The position numbers and the translations under genes were made by a program. From Jackrogersella multiformis (taxonomy: Eukaryota > Ascomycota > Sordariomycetes > Xylariales > Hypoxylaceae), in the NCBI GenBank assembly GCA_902806575.1, contig CADCXD010000010.1, forward strand, positions 2,666,001 to 2,730,000: 64,000 bases of DNA. Direction: 5' to 3'. The first letter of the stretch is position 1, and every line of letters begins with the position of its first letter. This document shows positions 9,532 through 21,375 of this stretch, piece after piece. The notes under the pieces are model-generated. The model was not told the DNA's origin. It made no database searches and worked only from the letters and a program-made list of their open reading frames with translations.

Positions 9532-12500
9532 CGGAAGTAGTGATGGGCTGGGGGTGGAAGGGTGATTAAGGTTGTGGTTGATTGGAGGGGTTTATATCTG
9601 GGTAGGTATGGAATGTTTATATTTCCACCATGGATCTATCTATATTGACCTACCTATACAGTTGCCTATATGTTTATATAGGGACTCTTTAATATATAAA
9701 TAACATCGCAGCATTTATGGCTCAAGTGACTGGAAACTTATCATGGAGCCCTCAAGATATAGCTCATCTGATATAAACATAAGTACTTACCTATCTACTA
9801 TTAATGCGTGAGTTGAGCGAGCTATTGTACCTAAAATATAATTTTATATGTTTCCAAAATACATCATCCATTTGCTTACTCCACTACCTCTTAATGGACT
9901 CTCTCTTAATAGGGGAACAATTATGGCCCTGCTATTCCGACAGTGCCAATCACGCCAACTACCTACATAAGTAGCCAACCAATATTCATACCAGCAAAAT
10001 AGATAAAAGGTTATAATAATTTCGTCCAATCCAAATCCTCTTCCTTCTGCATCGTTTATTACATCCCCGTATTAGTTGACTCGTAGCCTTTTAAATGCCA
10101 TGATATTTCACGTTATGGGGAAAAGACTTCGAATATTATATTTCGCATAAAAGTATGAACTGTATATTTCCGTTGTTTGAGATTATAATTCGAGAAAAAA
10201 TTCAAAGAGACAACTTTGTGTTACACACTGTGTGGTATTACTGCAGCCACCGCATGCTCAGCGGCCTAGGTATGCAATACTTTTCATTAAGTAGTGTAGT
10301 AAGCCACACTTATTATTTAAAGTGGTGTGGAAATGATAAGTCGGTAAGGCATAAGGTCAGTTTTAGGAATTTAAAAAGGTAATTAACCTAGAGAGCTTGA
10401 TGAGTTGTGAACTGTATCAAGTGTATTAAGCGACCGGTACTTGATTTTAAAAGTGGAAGTGTTACATTCGTGAGCTATCAATAGTTGCTAAACCAACATA
10501 CTGACATATTAATTGCTAGACTTCGGGATTCGCGGCCGAGTTTATCAAGAATGAGATGAGAATGGCTGGCTATCACCAGGTAACACATATAATGCCAAGC
10601 TTTGTGGGTAGTACAAACCGGGCCACGGCCAGCCTAAGTATTAACTGTACCAACAACTGTGACATATTACCTTTTTTCCTATCTCACTCCGTATTCCTCT
10701 CAATGTCTTTGGTCTAAATTAAACCAAGACGTAAGTGGTGTTATTAAGATCTGGCAATTGCTCATGCATAATAAAAGGTATCGCATTAGATTTCATGGTC
10801 GGAAAAGCGAATGAAGTTACCTAATAGTAAATAGTTATGAGAGCGTAAGAATTATGAAAATACAGCGATCGAAACGGTTAAATAGAAAAGACTCGTCAAA
10901 ATAATAATCCGTTACCGACTCCACATCTTAGAACGCGCACGGACCACTTGCTTCTCATTGGCGTTAATTCTCAATCATTTAGCGTCTACAGGTACTTTTA
11001 GCAAATTCCCCTTCTACATCCGCGCCAAAACTATCTCAACTACCTATTTCGCTGACCCTATTCGCCACCGAATGAACAATAAGACTCGGATATCTCGAAA
11101 CTCTTGATGTGCCATGATCGAAGCTGACGGGTGAGATCAATGAAGTCGTTTGTACTCCGCGCACCTCGAAAATTACGACCGGCGTGACCTGATCCATACT
11201 CCTTACGGCGTCCAGTCTTTGCCAGCTAATGTCAATATTTCCCGTATAATGACGAGGAAGCCCTACAGCTACACCGGATTAGAAGCCAAGAGGGTGATAA
11301 TTGTTGCTGGTATGTTTGTTACTTTCTTTTTCATTATATGTTCATAATGCTTTTTATCATACAATTATGTCATGAGTCCTTATTTTCATTCGTTTGCGAC
11401 AAGGCTGGTCTATGATGAACGAAACTGGTAAAAGGTCGGACTGCGTTTGTGGAACTTCTGGTTTTGAATTCTATAACCGGCCTCAAATTCAGCAATAGTT
11501 TTCTATTTGGAAACGCGTCTTTGAAACTCCTAGCTTTTACGCAAGACTCGTCACACCCAAGCAATTGGCCCGTCTTAGCATTTTTAGCATTTGGGGGAGA
11601 AGACATAGTAAGTTGCAGACCGCCGCTGCTGCTGCTGCTGCATGCTCCGCTGAATAGGAGCCCAGCCTCGCATCGCCACTATAGGGCAGGGCCAAAGGCT
11701 GTGGAGAATATATCCACGGATGCCAATTGACGGCGTCCGGGGGATCTCGAGTGCGGTTTGGAGTTCGAAGCCGATGTTTCCTGCAGGTTGATGACTCGAA
11801 ATGAAAACTGAAAAGATCTGAGACCAGCCTATCCATTCATTATCTGTCAATCTGCCAATTCGCTACCAATTGCGGATTACTGTTGTTCTTAATCTTATCC
11901 ATTACTAACCTCGTCTATAGGATCTCCTTTGAGTCCTTTCTCATTCTCATCAACATATAAGTGTTGGATATAATATAACATTAATATCATCAATATTTGG
12001 TATTGATACTATTATATAAAAAGACGGCGAAATTGTCTTATCATATTAATCATTGAAGCGTTTTTTCCCTTCCATCAAACGGCCATCCGTGTATACCTAA
12101 TTCTTTTCAATTCGTCGTCATCATTGCTCCCACTTTTAGTGTAGATCTTGATCGGCTGTTTCAGTAAGTGACCACTTACCATCTTGATTTATTTTTCCTC
12201 CTTCACTTTGTTTCGATCACCTTCCCAACTTTATTAACCTCGTTATTCCCTTATACCTCTATAACTATGCCTATCTCTTACCCACTTATGTAATCAACTT
12301 CACTGGCTGCCCCTCATTCGTAAATTCTCAACTAGTTATTAATTAATGTTTCTATTAATTTTGATTTTTTGGTAAATATTTTAATATTTCAATAATTTTC
12401 ATATTAACCTCTCGCACTAGGTACCTGTTCTCTAGTGTAATTAATTCCTTAAAGTGTCTCTATTGCACGAGGCAATCGCGGCTAAGATGACACGATTTCG

Positions 12501-12689
12501 ACGGCCTTCAAAGGAAAGAACCCACGTATCGCAACATCATTTTCATCGGTCTACGCGCCTTCCTATGTATTGGGGCTTAACTAAGCCTCCTTCCTGTGGC
12601 ACTATTGCCCTAGGCTTAGTGTGACTGCCGTTTTAAATTCCCTTTTATTTATTTATTTATTCATTTATTCTCATCTCCCATTCAAAGTT
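9532..12689. other. Gene-poor AT-rich region of 3.1 kb
   Basis: No supported gene. A GCTGCTGCTGCTGCTG microsatellite lies near 11620-11640, and an AT-rich stretch with many TATATA runs lies at about 11940-12030. The last 300-500 bases, pyrimidine-rich on the plus strand, probably form the promoter and 5' UTR of the 811-residue gene. The ORFs here have low-complexity translations only. Confidence 0.5.
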
Positions 12690-15125
12690 ATGGACTATGA
12701 TCAATACATTCTAAGGCAATGTCAATTTGAAGAATGCGAAGCTACGATATTGATTAAAGGTCCATATTGCTCAAGACATCCACACGGCAAAACCCTACCC
12801 AAGCTTGCCACTATTACTATAGCTTCTTCTGTCTGTGGTCGGTCTAATCATAACGTCACTCGACCGTCGCAGCAACAAGTATCGCGTCCGCGTCCGCGTC
12901 CGATTATCCGTTTAGGTATTATGGCACCGCCGGAGGAAAAGCTGGGAGATGCTATCACAGTAAAGACTCTTCTGGCATCAATGGGTTCTGCAAGCGAGAA
13001 GACTGAGAAGAATGAGAAGAAGCAGCTATCCGACAAAAAGGTAGCGCGGAAGACTACTAGCTCTTCTAAGTCCAAAAAAAGTCCTGCGATAACGCGACAA
13101 CCTGATTCCAGATCATCTCTGGATCGTAGCTCTGTCGGCGATGCTGCATCACTAGACCAGCGGCCACCAAAGAGGCCTCGATTATCTACTGATGACAAAG
13201 ATCGTGGAACTCGTCATCATCCACCCTCATTTGTCGAGAGCCCCTCCTTTTCCTCCCCTGGAATCAAACCCGCAAATGTTGAAGAGCGTGGTCTCGGATC
13301 TGTAGCCGCCGACTTTGCCCTCCGCCCGAGGAAGGAAAATTCTGCTTCGTTGGAAATGCTCCCCAGGCCTAAACCACGTGAGGATCAAGGTATTCTTAAT
13401 ATAAAAAATATACCAAAAAAACCAAAACAGATACGCAAGCAGCAAGGACCACACAATACTACCAAGAATCACAAATTTCCAGTCGAGGGAGTCATCGACC
13501 TTACGGAGGACGACGATCCCCGGCCTCAATCTTCTAGCAGTAACCGTCAAGGATTGCACGGCAATACCCATAAGGATCGAGAGCTCTGCGTCATAGAACA
13601 CGTCTTGGAACCTCGCGTCCCCGCCAGGGATATGCTATCTGACGGAAGAGAATTGATAGAAATACAAATAACATCAAACCGAGGGGCGGTCAAATCCAAC
13701 GGGCACGTCGATGCTCCAAGTCAAAATGAGCAGAGCCATGCTCGCAAGACGAGTTCAGGTTCTAATGCGGCATCTCACCCGGCCCCGAAGAAGGCGCAGA
13801 ATATAAGTATCGCACCTCGGCCTGTAAAGACATTACTTTCACCAGGTTATCCATTGGAAGTTAATGATAAACATCAAGCCCTCCAACATCCCCGGCATAC
13901 CGAGCATCCCCAGCCCCCCAATAAACGGCCCATAGATGTACCTCGCCAGAATGGCGTGCCGACTCAACGACCTGTCATAGTGCCGAACGTCGAAATGACA
14001 AAAACCTCAAGTATCGCCGCCATCGACCATCCCTCAGCGAAACCTACTACTCCTGGTCCTTCCACGAAAATAAATAGTTCGAATACTAATGGAATCCCTT
14101 CTGGGCCTACACTTACGCTTAGTACGAAGACGGATGATCTTTCATGCGGGATAATTGAAAGCTCAAAGGTAGCTCTTTTAACAAAGGTGAATGGTACCTC
14201 TCACGCCAGCCAAGTGAGCCACTCTGACGTCTCCTTATCTCGACCGGGGCCCGATGAAACTGTCAACCATCAACATCGGTCACAGGACAGAGAGGACTCA
14301 AGCCTTTCAAAGGAACAGAGTACTCTTAAGTCGCAATTAGCCAGTTCTCATATTTCTTCAGCAAAACCTCAACAGGTTATGCAAAAGAAGGTTCAAGATC
14401 CTGTAGTTTTGTCCAGAAGAGACGACGAGGATCACCACATGTTGGAAACCCCAATCAATACGCCAGCCGATGAATCTGCTCCCAAATCTATGCTTCGAGG
14501 TCAAATCTTGAAGCATTCGCAGCCAGAACAAAGACGTCTGGCCTTGGTATCTAAGCATGATCCTGGGAAATTTGATTCTTATATTTATAGCAAGAGTAAC
14601 GAACCATTCCGACCAGGCTCCTCGTTGTTTGGTTTACCTCCGTGGCTACAATCACCACGCCCAACCCGCCCGGCAACGCACTTTGCTCATATCGACCCGC
14701 GGATCCACTGGACACATTCCCGTTCTGACAGATGGCACCACGAAAAGCAGAAAGAGATTCGTGAACGAGGGAGTAGAAAAATTAATTTCGGTCGAGCTGC
14801 AGCTCGCGCAGTAGTGCGAAAACAAGAGGAGGACAATTTCGAATTGGACTACCCCGAGCGAGTGAGGAACAACTCTCAATGGGTAGCCGCATTAGATGAG
14901 CTCGATGAGATGGCGGAACGATACCATGCGCAAAAACGCGAGAAATACAAGCAACGAAAGGAACGTGAGGAATACCCGAACAAGTCTCCTCAGGGAAACA
15001 AAGAAACGGAAACGGTTACAATCCCCGAAGATGAAGATGAAGAAATGGACGAGGATCCGTTTGACCGGCGAAGCTCTTCAAAGAGCGAGAAAAATACCAC
15101 CTGGAGTTTCGTGCGACGAGCATAA
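12690..15125 (+). CDS. Large disordered basic protein with N-terminal Cys/His motif (811 aa), probably nuclear
   Basis: I do not recognise a named family. The frame is open from 12621, but the first ATG is at 12690 (MDYDQYILRQC), giving 811 residues. Residues near 10-30 carry C-x4-C-x10-C-x2-H (CQFEEC...YCSRH), a possible small zinc site. The middle 600 residues are rich in Ser, Pro, Lys and Gln with several basic clusters (PPKRPRL, KKPKQIRKQ) resembling nuclear localisation signals. There is a SUMO-interaction-like run, VIDLTEDDD. The C-terminal 200 residues are better ordered: SSLFGLPPWLQSPRP, then FGRAAARAVVRKQEEDNFELDYPERVRNNSQWVAALDELDEMAERYHAQKREK, then an acidic tail. A chromatin or DNA-repair role would be a guess. 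No introns are needed. Confidence 0.75.
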   Translation: MDYDQYILRQCQFEECEATILIKGPYCSRHPHGKTLPKLATITIASSVCGRSNHNVTRPSQQQVSRPRPRPIIRLGIMAPPEEKLGDAITVKTLLASMGSASEKTEKNEKKQLSDKKVARKTTSSSKSKKSPAITRQPDSRSSLDRSSVGDAASLDQRPPKRPRLSTDDKDRGTRHHPPSFVESPSFSSPGIKPANVEERGLGSVAADFALRPRKENSASLEMLPRPKPREDQGILNIKNIPKKPKQIRKQQGPHNTTKNHKFPVEGVIDLTEDDDPRPQSSSSNRQGLHGNTHKDRELCVIEHVLEPRVPARDMLSDGRELIEIQITSNRGAVKSNGHVDAPSQNEQSHARKTSSGSNAASHPAPKKAQNISIAPRPVKTLLSPGYPLEVNDKHQALQHPRHTEHPQPPNKRPIDVPRQNGVPTQRPVIVPNVEMTKTSSIAAIDHPSAKPTTPGPSTKINSSNTNGIPSGPTLTLSTKTDDLSCGIIESSKVALLTKVNGTSHASQVSHSDVSLSRPGPDETVNHQHRSQDREDSSLSKEQSTLKSQLASSHISSAKPQQVMQKKVQDPVVLSRRDDEDHHMLETPINTPADESAPKSMLRGQILKHSQPEQRRLALVSKHDPGKFDSYIYSKSNEPFRPGSSLFGLPPWLQSPRPTRPATHFAHIDPRIHWTHSRSDRWHHEKQKEIRERGSRKINFGRAAARAVVRKQEEDNFELDYPERVRNNSQWVAALDELDEMAERYHAQKREKYKQRKEREEYPNKSPQGNKETETVTIPEDEDEEMDEDPFDRRSSSKSEKNTTWSFVRRA

Positions 15126-16383
15126 CCCGCGACCGTCGACGAGCTAGTGGTTATTTATATATGTATATAGTCTCCAGCCCTAGCACCACAGTGGTTGCTA
15201 CTCTGGATAACTAGGCTATATATGCTTAGATATTATGATCTCATTAGATCATGGGTGCATTATTAGCAGGATTTGAGGATACATTCAGGAGGCTATCTGC
15301 ATCGCATCAGCAGGGGGCGTGCTTAAGAGGGTATACCATCAGGGAGGAAACTTCTGCTTTTCGCACATCCATAGTTTTGATTTGCCTGACTAGATCGGGA
15401 TAAGCAATGAAACGCGGTAAACTTAGAATATTCCTTTGTCTGTGTGATATATGTGTTTTGGATGTAAATTTGAGATCAAATGTTTGGCCTATAGTATAAG
15501 AGACATGATCTAAGTTAACCTATTGATTTAGGTAGTTAACACCCCGGGTTTTTGACCCTGGCATAGTTTACTCTAAGATTCTATAGGAGTTTTGGCAGAT
15601 AGTCTGATATGATGATTTTTACTTTATTGGCAAGGTAATCATGAACCAATTCAGCTATTATACCTACCTACCTAGGTAGGTACCTAGGTAGGTCGAATGC
15701 TAGAGACAATCCTAATTACCTAGGTATCTTCTAAACCTCGCTTATAGGCGAATTGGAGTTTATTATTCTGCCTGTATGATTGTACACTCTTTTCTGAAAG
15801 CCGTCGAACTTACAATATTGAGAGATCCTGCTTTCGAGTTTTCCCCTACCTACCTACTACTCATCGATTCAATATAAGCGAATGCTAAGATGGATAACTG
15901 AGGTGAATTAGTTCTATATTAAAAGCTCAAGGGATTAGCACACACAAGGCAGTGTTTCAATACAAGATTTTAATAAGTTATAGGTGGTTAAGATTATGTA
16001 TGTCACTTAGATATACAGTAATCTGTCACCACTCACGCGTAACCACCATGGAATTATCGTGATTCATTTATTTTTCATTTCTTCTTTTACCTCTGGTTAT
16101 GTGTTATGTGATATAACCCGACCCAGCTTTTTTGTATATCCAAACGCCGCGCTGAGAGCAGGTCTAACGTGCCCACCCAGTTGCATATCTACCTAACCTT
16201 AGGTATATGTGCACGAGTACGAGGCTTTCTACACCCACACCCACACGTACCATCTCCTGCTTTAAGCCTGTAGATCAGATACCTGAGGTACCTAATCTGT
16301 ATACCAAGTACCGCAGCGGGCATCCAGGCACCTAAGCATTATCTACTCCACCTTAACCGTCTGAGTTAAATACATCACGCACA
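15126..16383. other. Intergenic, convergent, no gene seen
   Basis: AT-rich interval between two convergent genes. It contains one of the densest CCTAGG/TAGGTA palindrome clusters of the window (about 15661-15730). No coding signal. Confidence 0.5.
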
Positions 16384-18898
16384 TCACCGCTTCGACAGCA
16401 AATTCAGCGCGCTGCCAGCCAGTATGAAGCCGGCCTGGTCCTCACTAACGGCGTGCTTCGTCTTGATCAGCAGCTGCTCGCCGGATTTATGCCTGGTGAC
16501 CCTGAGGGCGACGTCGCCCTTGCCGCCGTTCCGCAGCATGTCGTAGAGGCCGACGGTGGCGACCTCGTCGCCCGCGCCGATGCGGTCGTAGTCGGCCTCG
16601 TCGGCGAACGTCAGGGGCACGACGCCCTGCTTCTTGAGGTTGGTCTCGTGGATGCGGGCGAAGCTCTTGCAGAGCACGACGCGGGCGCCGAGGTAGCGGG
16701 GCTGGAGGGCGGCGTGCTCGCGCGCGCTGCCCTCGCCGTAGTTATGCTCCGCGACCACGAGCCAGGGCTGCGCGGCGTCCCTCCAGCGCCGGCCGAGCTC
16801 CGGGATGGTGTGCTTGGACCCGTCGAGGTCGTACGCGGCGTTGACTTCGCCCGTCTCCGCGTTGGTCGCCGTGTTCAGCGTGTTTTCGCTGATGTTCGGC
16901 AGGTGGCCCTTGTACTTGAGCCACGGGCCCGCCGCGGAGATCGTGTCCGTCGTGCACTTGCCTGTGACCTTGACCAGCACGCGGAGGCCGGAGAGGTCGG
17001 ACGCGGGGAAGGGCTCGAAGGGCTCGAGGAGGGCTAGACGTTCCGATGTGGGCGAGATGGCGATGTTGACGGATGCGTTAGGGGCATCGATGAGGGGGCG
17101 GAATTCCTCTCGTGCTACTTCAAATGGCTTGGTGGGGATTTCGAGACCGGAAGGAGGTGAAAATCGGAATTCCTTGCCGGATGGGGTGGGAAGAGAGTCG
17201 GTCATGGGGTTAAAGGTGGTAGTGCCGGCGAACGCCATAGCTGTGACGATCTCGGGGATGCGAGGAAATTCATGGTATCAGGGTTGCCGTCGTTGCGGCC
17301 GCGGAAGTTACGGTTATACGAGGTAAGAATGGCGTTAGGTGTACCCTTTTCAACACCATCCTGTCGTTTCCACTGGCCGATGCAGGGCCCACAAGCATTC
17401 GATAGCAGTATTCCACCTGCTTCTTGGAATGTATCTAGAGGACCATCTCGTCGTAGTGTTTCTCTAATTTGGTCACTTCCCGGGGTAATATAGAAGTCGG
17501 ATGTGGGCTTTAGACCAGCCTCAATCGCTTCACGAACCATGCCCTCTACACGCGTCATGTCTTCGTAAGAGCTGTTGGTACAGCTACCTATCAGACCTGC
17601 CGAGAGCTTGTCGGGCCAGTTCTGGTCTTGGACAGTTTGCTTGAACTCGGATAATGGTGTAGACAGGTCAGGGGTAAAGGGGCCATTAATATGGGGCTCC
17701 AATTTGGAGAGGTCAATGGTGATAACCTCGTCGTATTTCGCACCCGCGTCGGCTTTAAGCTGAACAATGTCGGAAAACTTCTTTGCTTCCGCGGCTACAT
17801 CATGTCGATGTGTTGCCTCCAAATATCGGACGTGAGCTGGGCTGAAGGGGAAAATCGATGTTGTAGCACCGACCTCGGCTCCTAATCCTATTATTAATAA
17901 AACAATCGAGGTATATTCTACTAGAGGAGAAGTACTCACCCATATTGGTCGAAGTCGCCATACCCGTGCAGCTTAGCGTTTCCACACCGGGCCCGAAATA
18001 TTCGATAACAAAACCAGTACCACCGCGGACGGTAAGTTGGCCGGCGAGGTTGAGAATGATGTCCTTAGGGGAGGCCCAGCCGCTGAGCTTTCCCTTCAGC
18101 TCTACACCCAAAACGCGAGGGGCCTTTAATTCCCAGGGTGCGCCAACCAGAGCCTCGACGGCATCAGCACCACCTACACCAATGGCGATAGTTGAGAGAC
18201 CTCCGGCGTTGGGGGTGTGACTATCGGTACCTAGCATCATCAAGCCGGGAGCAGCATAGTTCTCTAAGACGCTCTGATGGATGATACCAGCTCCGGGAGG
18301 CCAAAACTCAAGCCCATATTTCTTTGCGGCAGATTCTAGAAAGTCGAACACCTCCTGATTCATCTTGATTCCTGACTCTAAGTCCGATTTGGCCCCTCGT
18401 TCGCCAACAATTAAGTGGTCGCAATGTATGCTAGCCGGGATAGCCGTCGAGGGAAGATTGCAGGTCATGAACTGAAGAATGGCCATCTGGGCAGAGGCAT
18501 CCTGCATAGCAACTCGATCCGGTTTGAGCTTAAGATTTGCCGTTCCTCGAATATCCCGTCCGCCACTGGTGTTGGTCAAGAGAGATTCCTCCACATTATC
18601 GAGATGGCTGTAGAGAATCTTCTCGGCTAGGGTAAGGGCAGTACCCTTCCCCAGCACCTCCTTGACCTTCTCATAGTTCTTTATTAACTTGAGATACGGC
18701 GGTATTCGCGGGTTCGAACTGTCGAATGCGGGTGTCGCAAAGGATCGTGTTCGAGGGATGCGTCCTTGGCGACTTCGAGCTATGAGACCCTACATGAAAG
18801 ATTAGAGAATTGGGAAATTATATTTAAGTGTGTTCAATAAGAACTAAACATACTTGAAGACGTGTGCCTTGGCGGCACAAAAGATTAGCTATCCTCAT
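16384..18898 (-). CDS. Mitochondrial aconitase paralogue (Aco2/AcoB type), interrupted by a one-base frameshift
   Basis: Aconitase-family [4Fe-4S] hydratase; the fungal second paralogue is linked to homocitrate dehydration in lysine synthesis. Exon 1 (18898-18854) encodes MRIANLLCRQGTRLQ, then exon 2 (18789-17940) GLIARSRQGRIPRTRSFATP, together a mitochondrial presequence. Exon 3 is 17881-16384. Cluster-ligand regions GSCTNSSYEDM and NACGPCIGQW, plus SIHCDHL, GTDSHTPNAGG, RNFRGRNDGN and YGEGSAREHAALQPRYLG, are intact. In exon 3 the frame breaks inside FLASP/EIVTAMAFAG at a run of four C on the coding strand (plus-strand 17254-17257). Exon lengths total 2,393, one short of 798 codons, so the intended product is 797 residues. 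This is either a sequencing or assembly slip or a recent loss of function; everything else looks conserved. Confidence 0.88.
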
Positions 18899-21375
18899 CC
18901 TTCGCAATTGGCATCGCAGGAAACGCACGCGACAAGAATTCGACCGAGGGGCAGAATAAGGTTAAGGGAAAAAGAAAAAAAAAAGTTCAAGGGACAATTT
19001 GGCAATTGACAATAGTTGATTGGACAACCCGAAAATCTTCCTGCGATGCCGGAGGCCTGACCGTGTGGGTCCTCTCAGAATCTGGGGTACATCCAGCTTA
19101 CGTAATCAACTGCTGGACATACGGTCCATTGACAAATGTACCTAGAAGAGGTTGAGATGTTTTTGTTTTCATTCAACTTTAATGCCAAACGCACTAAATC
19201 TTACTTAAACCATAGTTCATGTAAACCATCCCCACAGTACCTTTATAACAGTGTCGCTTCTTAAATTTATTGCCTAGGATGTGGTGGTTATGATGTTATT
19301 GTTTTAGTAGGTTTCAACTTTAATCTTAAACAGTGTATAGATTTTTACTTACATAATGCATTATGTAATCCATTCACACACCTCTTGCCTTTTAATAAAC
19401 TTTATCCTCCAGCTCCCACTGGGAAAGTAAAATCCACATCATGAACATTATGTTTAACTACCTAGGTATATATAAAAAGTGATCGTTATTTTAACTTTAC
19501 TCTCATTTTACGAAATTTCTACCCTAGTGTCAGAACTTATTTAGAACTTCAAAATTGATTCAATAACTATTACTAGGGATTTAGTGTTATGCCATTACAT
19601 TAACCTGAATCTTATCTCAACAGTTCTTGTCTTTCTAACTGTTCCAGCTGCTACCTCAACAAAAAGAATGGAAGCTACAGATCCAAGATGAATCGCGAGA
19701 ACAAACCTCTTCCGTCGCCAAGTGGCAAGATTTATGTCGAACGATAAAGATAAAATCATTACCTCAAAGCCAAAGAGACGTCAAGACGAAGGAGAAACCT
19801 AAAGCGAGACACCAACGACATGTAAAACAATCCAATGAAGGATTAATAAGGACGAGTCAGCGACAAGGGATAATGAACTACACCGTCAAGATATCTCATA
19901 ACAATAACTGGCGTCCTCTGCAACAAAGCCGCCCACTTTCAAGACAGACAACACATACGCATTGATGCTCCTATTCGACAAGTACAGACTTAATGAAGCA
20001 AAGGCGGCGCAGTTTCTACGGGACGCCTCATATTCGAAGAGTGATTGTCTCAGAGACAAGCAGATTGGTTAATAACCGACATCATCGAGAACATGTTTAA
20101 ATGGCCACAGTGGCTAACTATAAAGGCATTATAATAGCCATAACTATGTGCGCGCAAAGCAATGACCTCGTCTAATGACATTTGGCCGAGATAGCAAAGG
20201 CCAGGAAATATTAATAAGCGCTAGCTACAAGGCTGAGGGATGGTGAGGATACTCAAGTCTGCTTACCTAAGGTACCTGAGATCCACGATGATATGTTGGA
20301 AATTTCGGTTTGCAGGCGTTGTTTATGATCCAGTTTGTCTGTCGTGAAGTTGGGCGCTTGTTTTGATCATGTCAGAAGCCTGATCTACCGGGGCTACGGG
20401 GGGTAGACCAGACGGATGGTTCGGCCCGTTGAAGGTGTACTCCGTGGGAAGGGGGAGGAGAAAAGGGGAAAGGGGATTGGGGCATACCTAAAGAGGTATT
20501 TATTAAGAAGAGTCGACGGCGAGATTTAATAGCAACTAGTACTTGAAGCTTTGGGTTGATTAACACGGGTACTAGGTATTTTAGAGAACAAGGACCGACT
20601 ACCTACCTTAGGTAGGTATTAATCATATTACATCATTTACTCTTACTCAGCTCTTACTCAATAGGCACAAGTTTCATTCTAAGAGGCATCTGTAGTAGAT
20701 TGAAGAGTGTAAGAAACGGTGCTGGGCCTGCTGCTCTTTCGGATCCGAGATGACGACTTCAAAGCCAAGATTGTGAAAAAAACCGATACTCCCCGTGACG
20801 ATATTAAATTTCCGGTTAGATCATACCGGGGCCTCCATCGCCCCCGTCGCCCTCAAAACCTTTTACCGAACTTTTCCCCGTAGCTCTGAATATCTCCTCA
20901 TTATCCTTGCAAAAGATGCCAAGCCGTGGTACCCCAAGATGAAATTGGGATGGGCCGGCGCCAGTTCCTATGTGAGAGCCCCGCTGTCTCCGCAAACCAA
21001 CCCCGGAATTGCTTAATATCTGGGAAACTAACGTGGAGTGAGAAAAGCCGGGAGAAAACCACGTGTGCGGACATGACGATGCTGGTAGCGTCTAAAGTAG
21101 TCAAAAATATACGCCGATGGAAGGGCCGACAGACTCGATTTAGTATCGACTGACCATCGTCGAGGTCTTATGACCAACTCGTGATATCTTCGTACGTAGT
21201 AATCCGAGTATTTATCCTTGCCTTCGTATTGCTCGTTACCCTGGCCCTATTATGTTGGTGTGATAAATAGCAAGCAGGTTCCCAGTGACGATCAAGAAGT
21301 TCCTCATGAATCTCTTCAGCGAATGACGAACTATCACCCTTGATTTAATTCTAAGCCTGTTACTGCCAATTCACC
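18899..21375. other. Gene-poor region of 2.5 kb between divergent genes
   Basis: No supported gene. The first few hundred bases are the aconitase promoter side and the last few hundred the glycosidase promoter. The interval 19650-20120 translates with few stops (KEWKLQIQDESREQT..., LLFDKYRLNEAKAAQFL) and could be a decayed retroelement or gene, but no family is recognised. TACCTTAGGTAGGTA palindromes lie near 20600. Confidence 0.45.
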
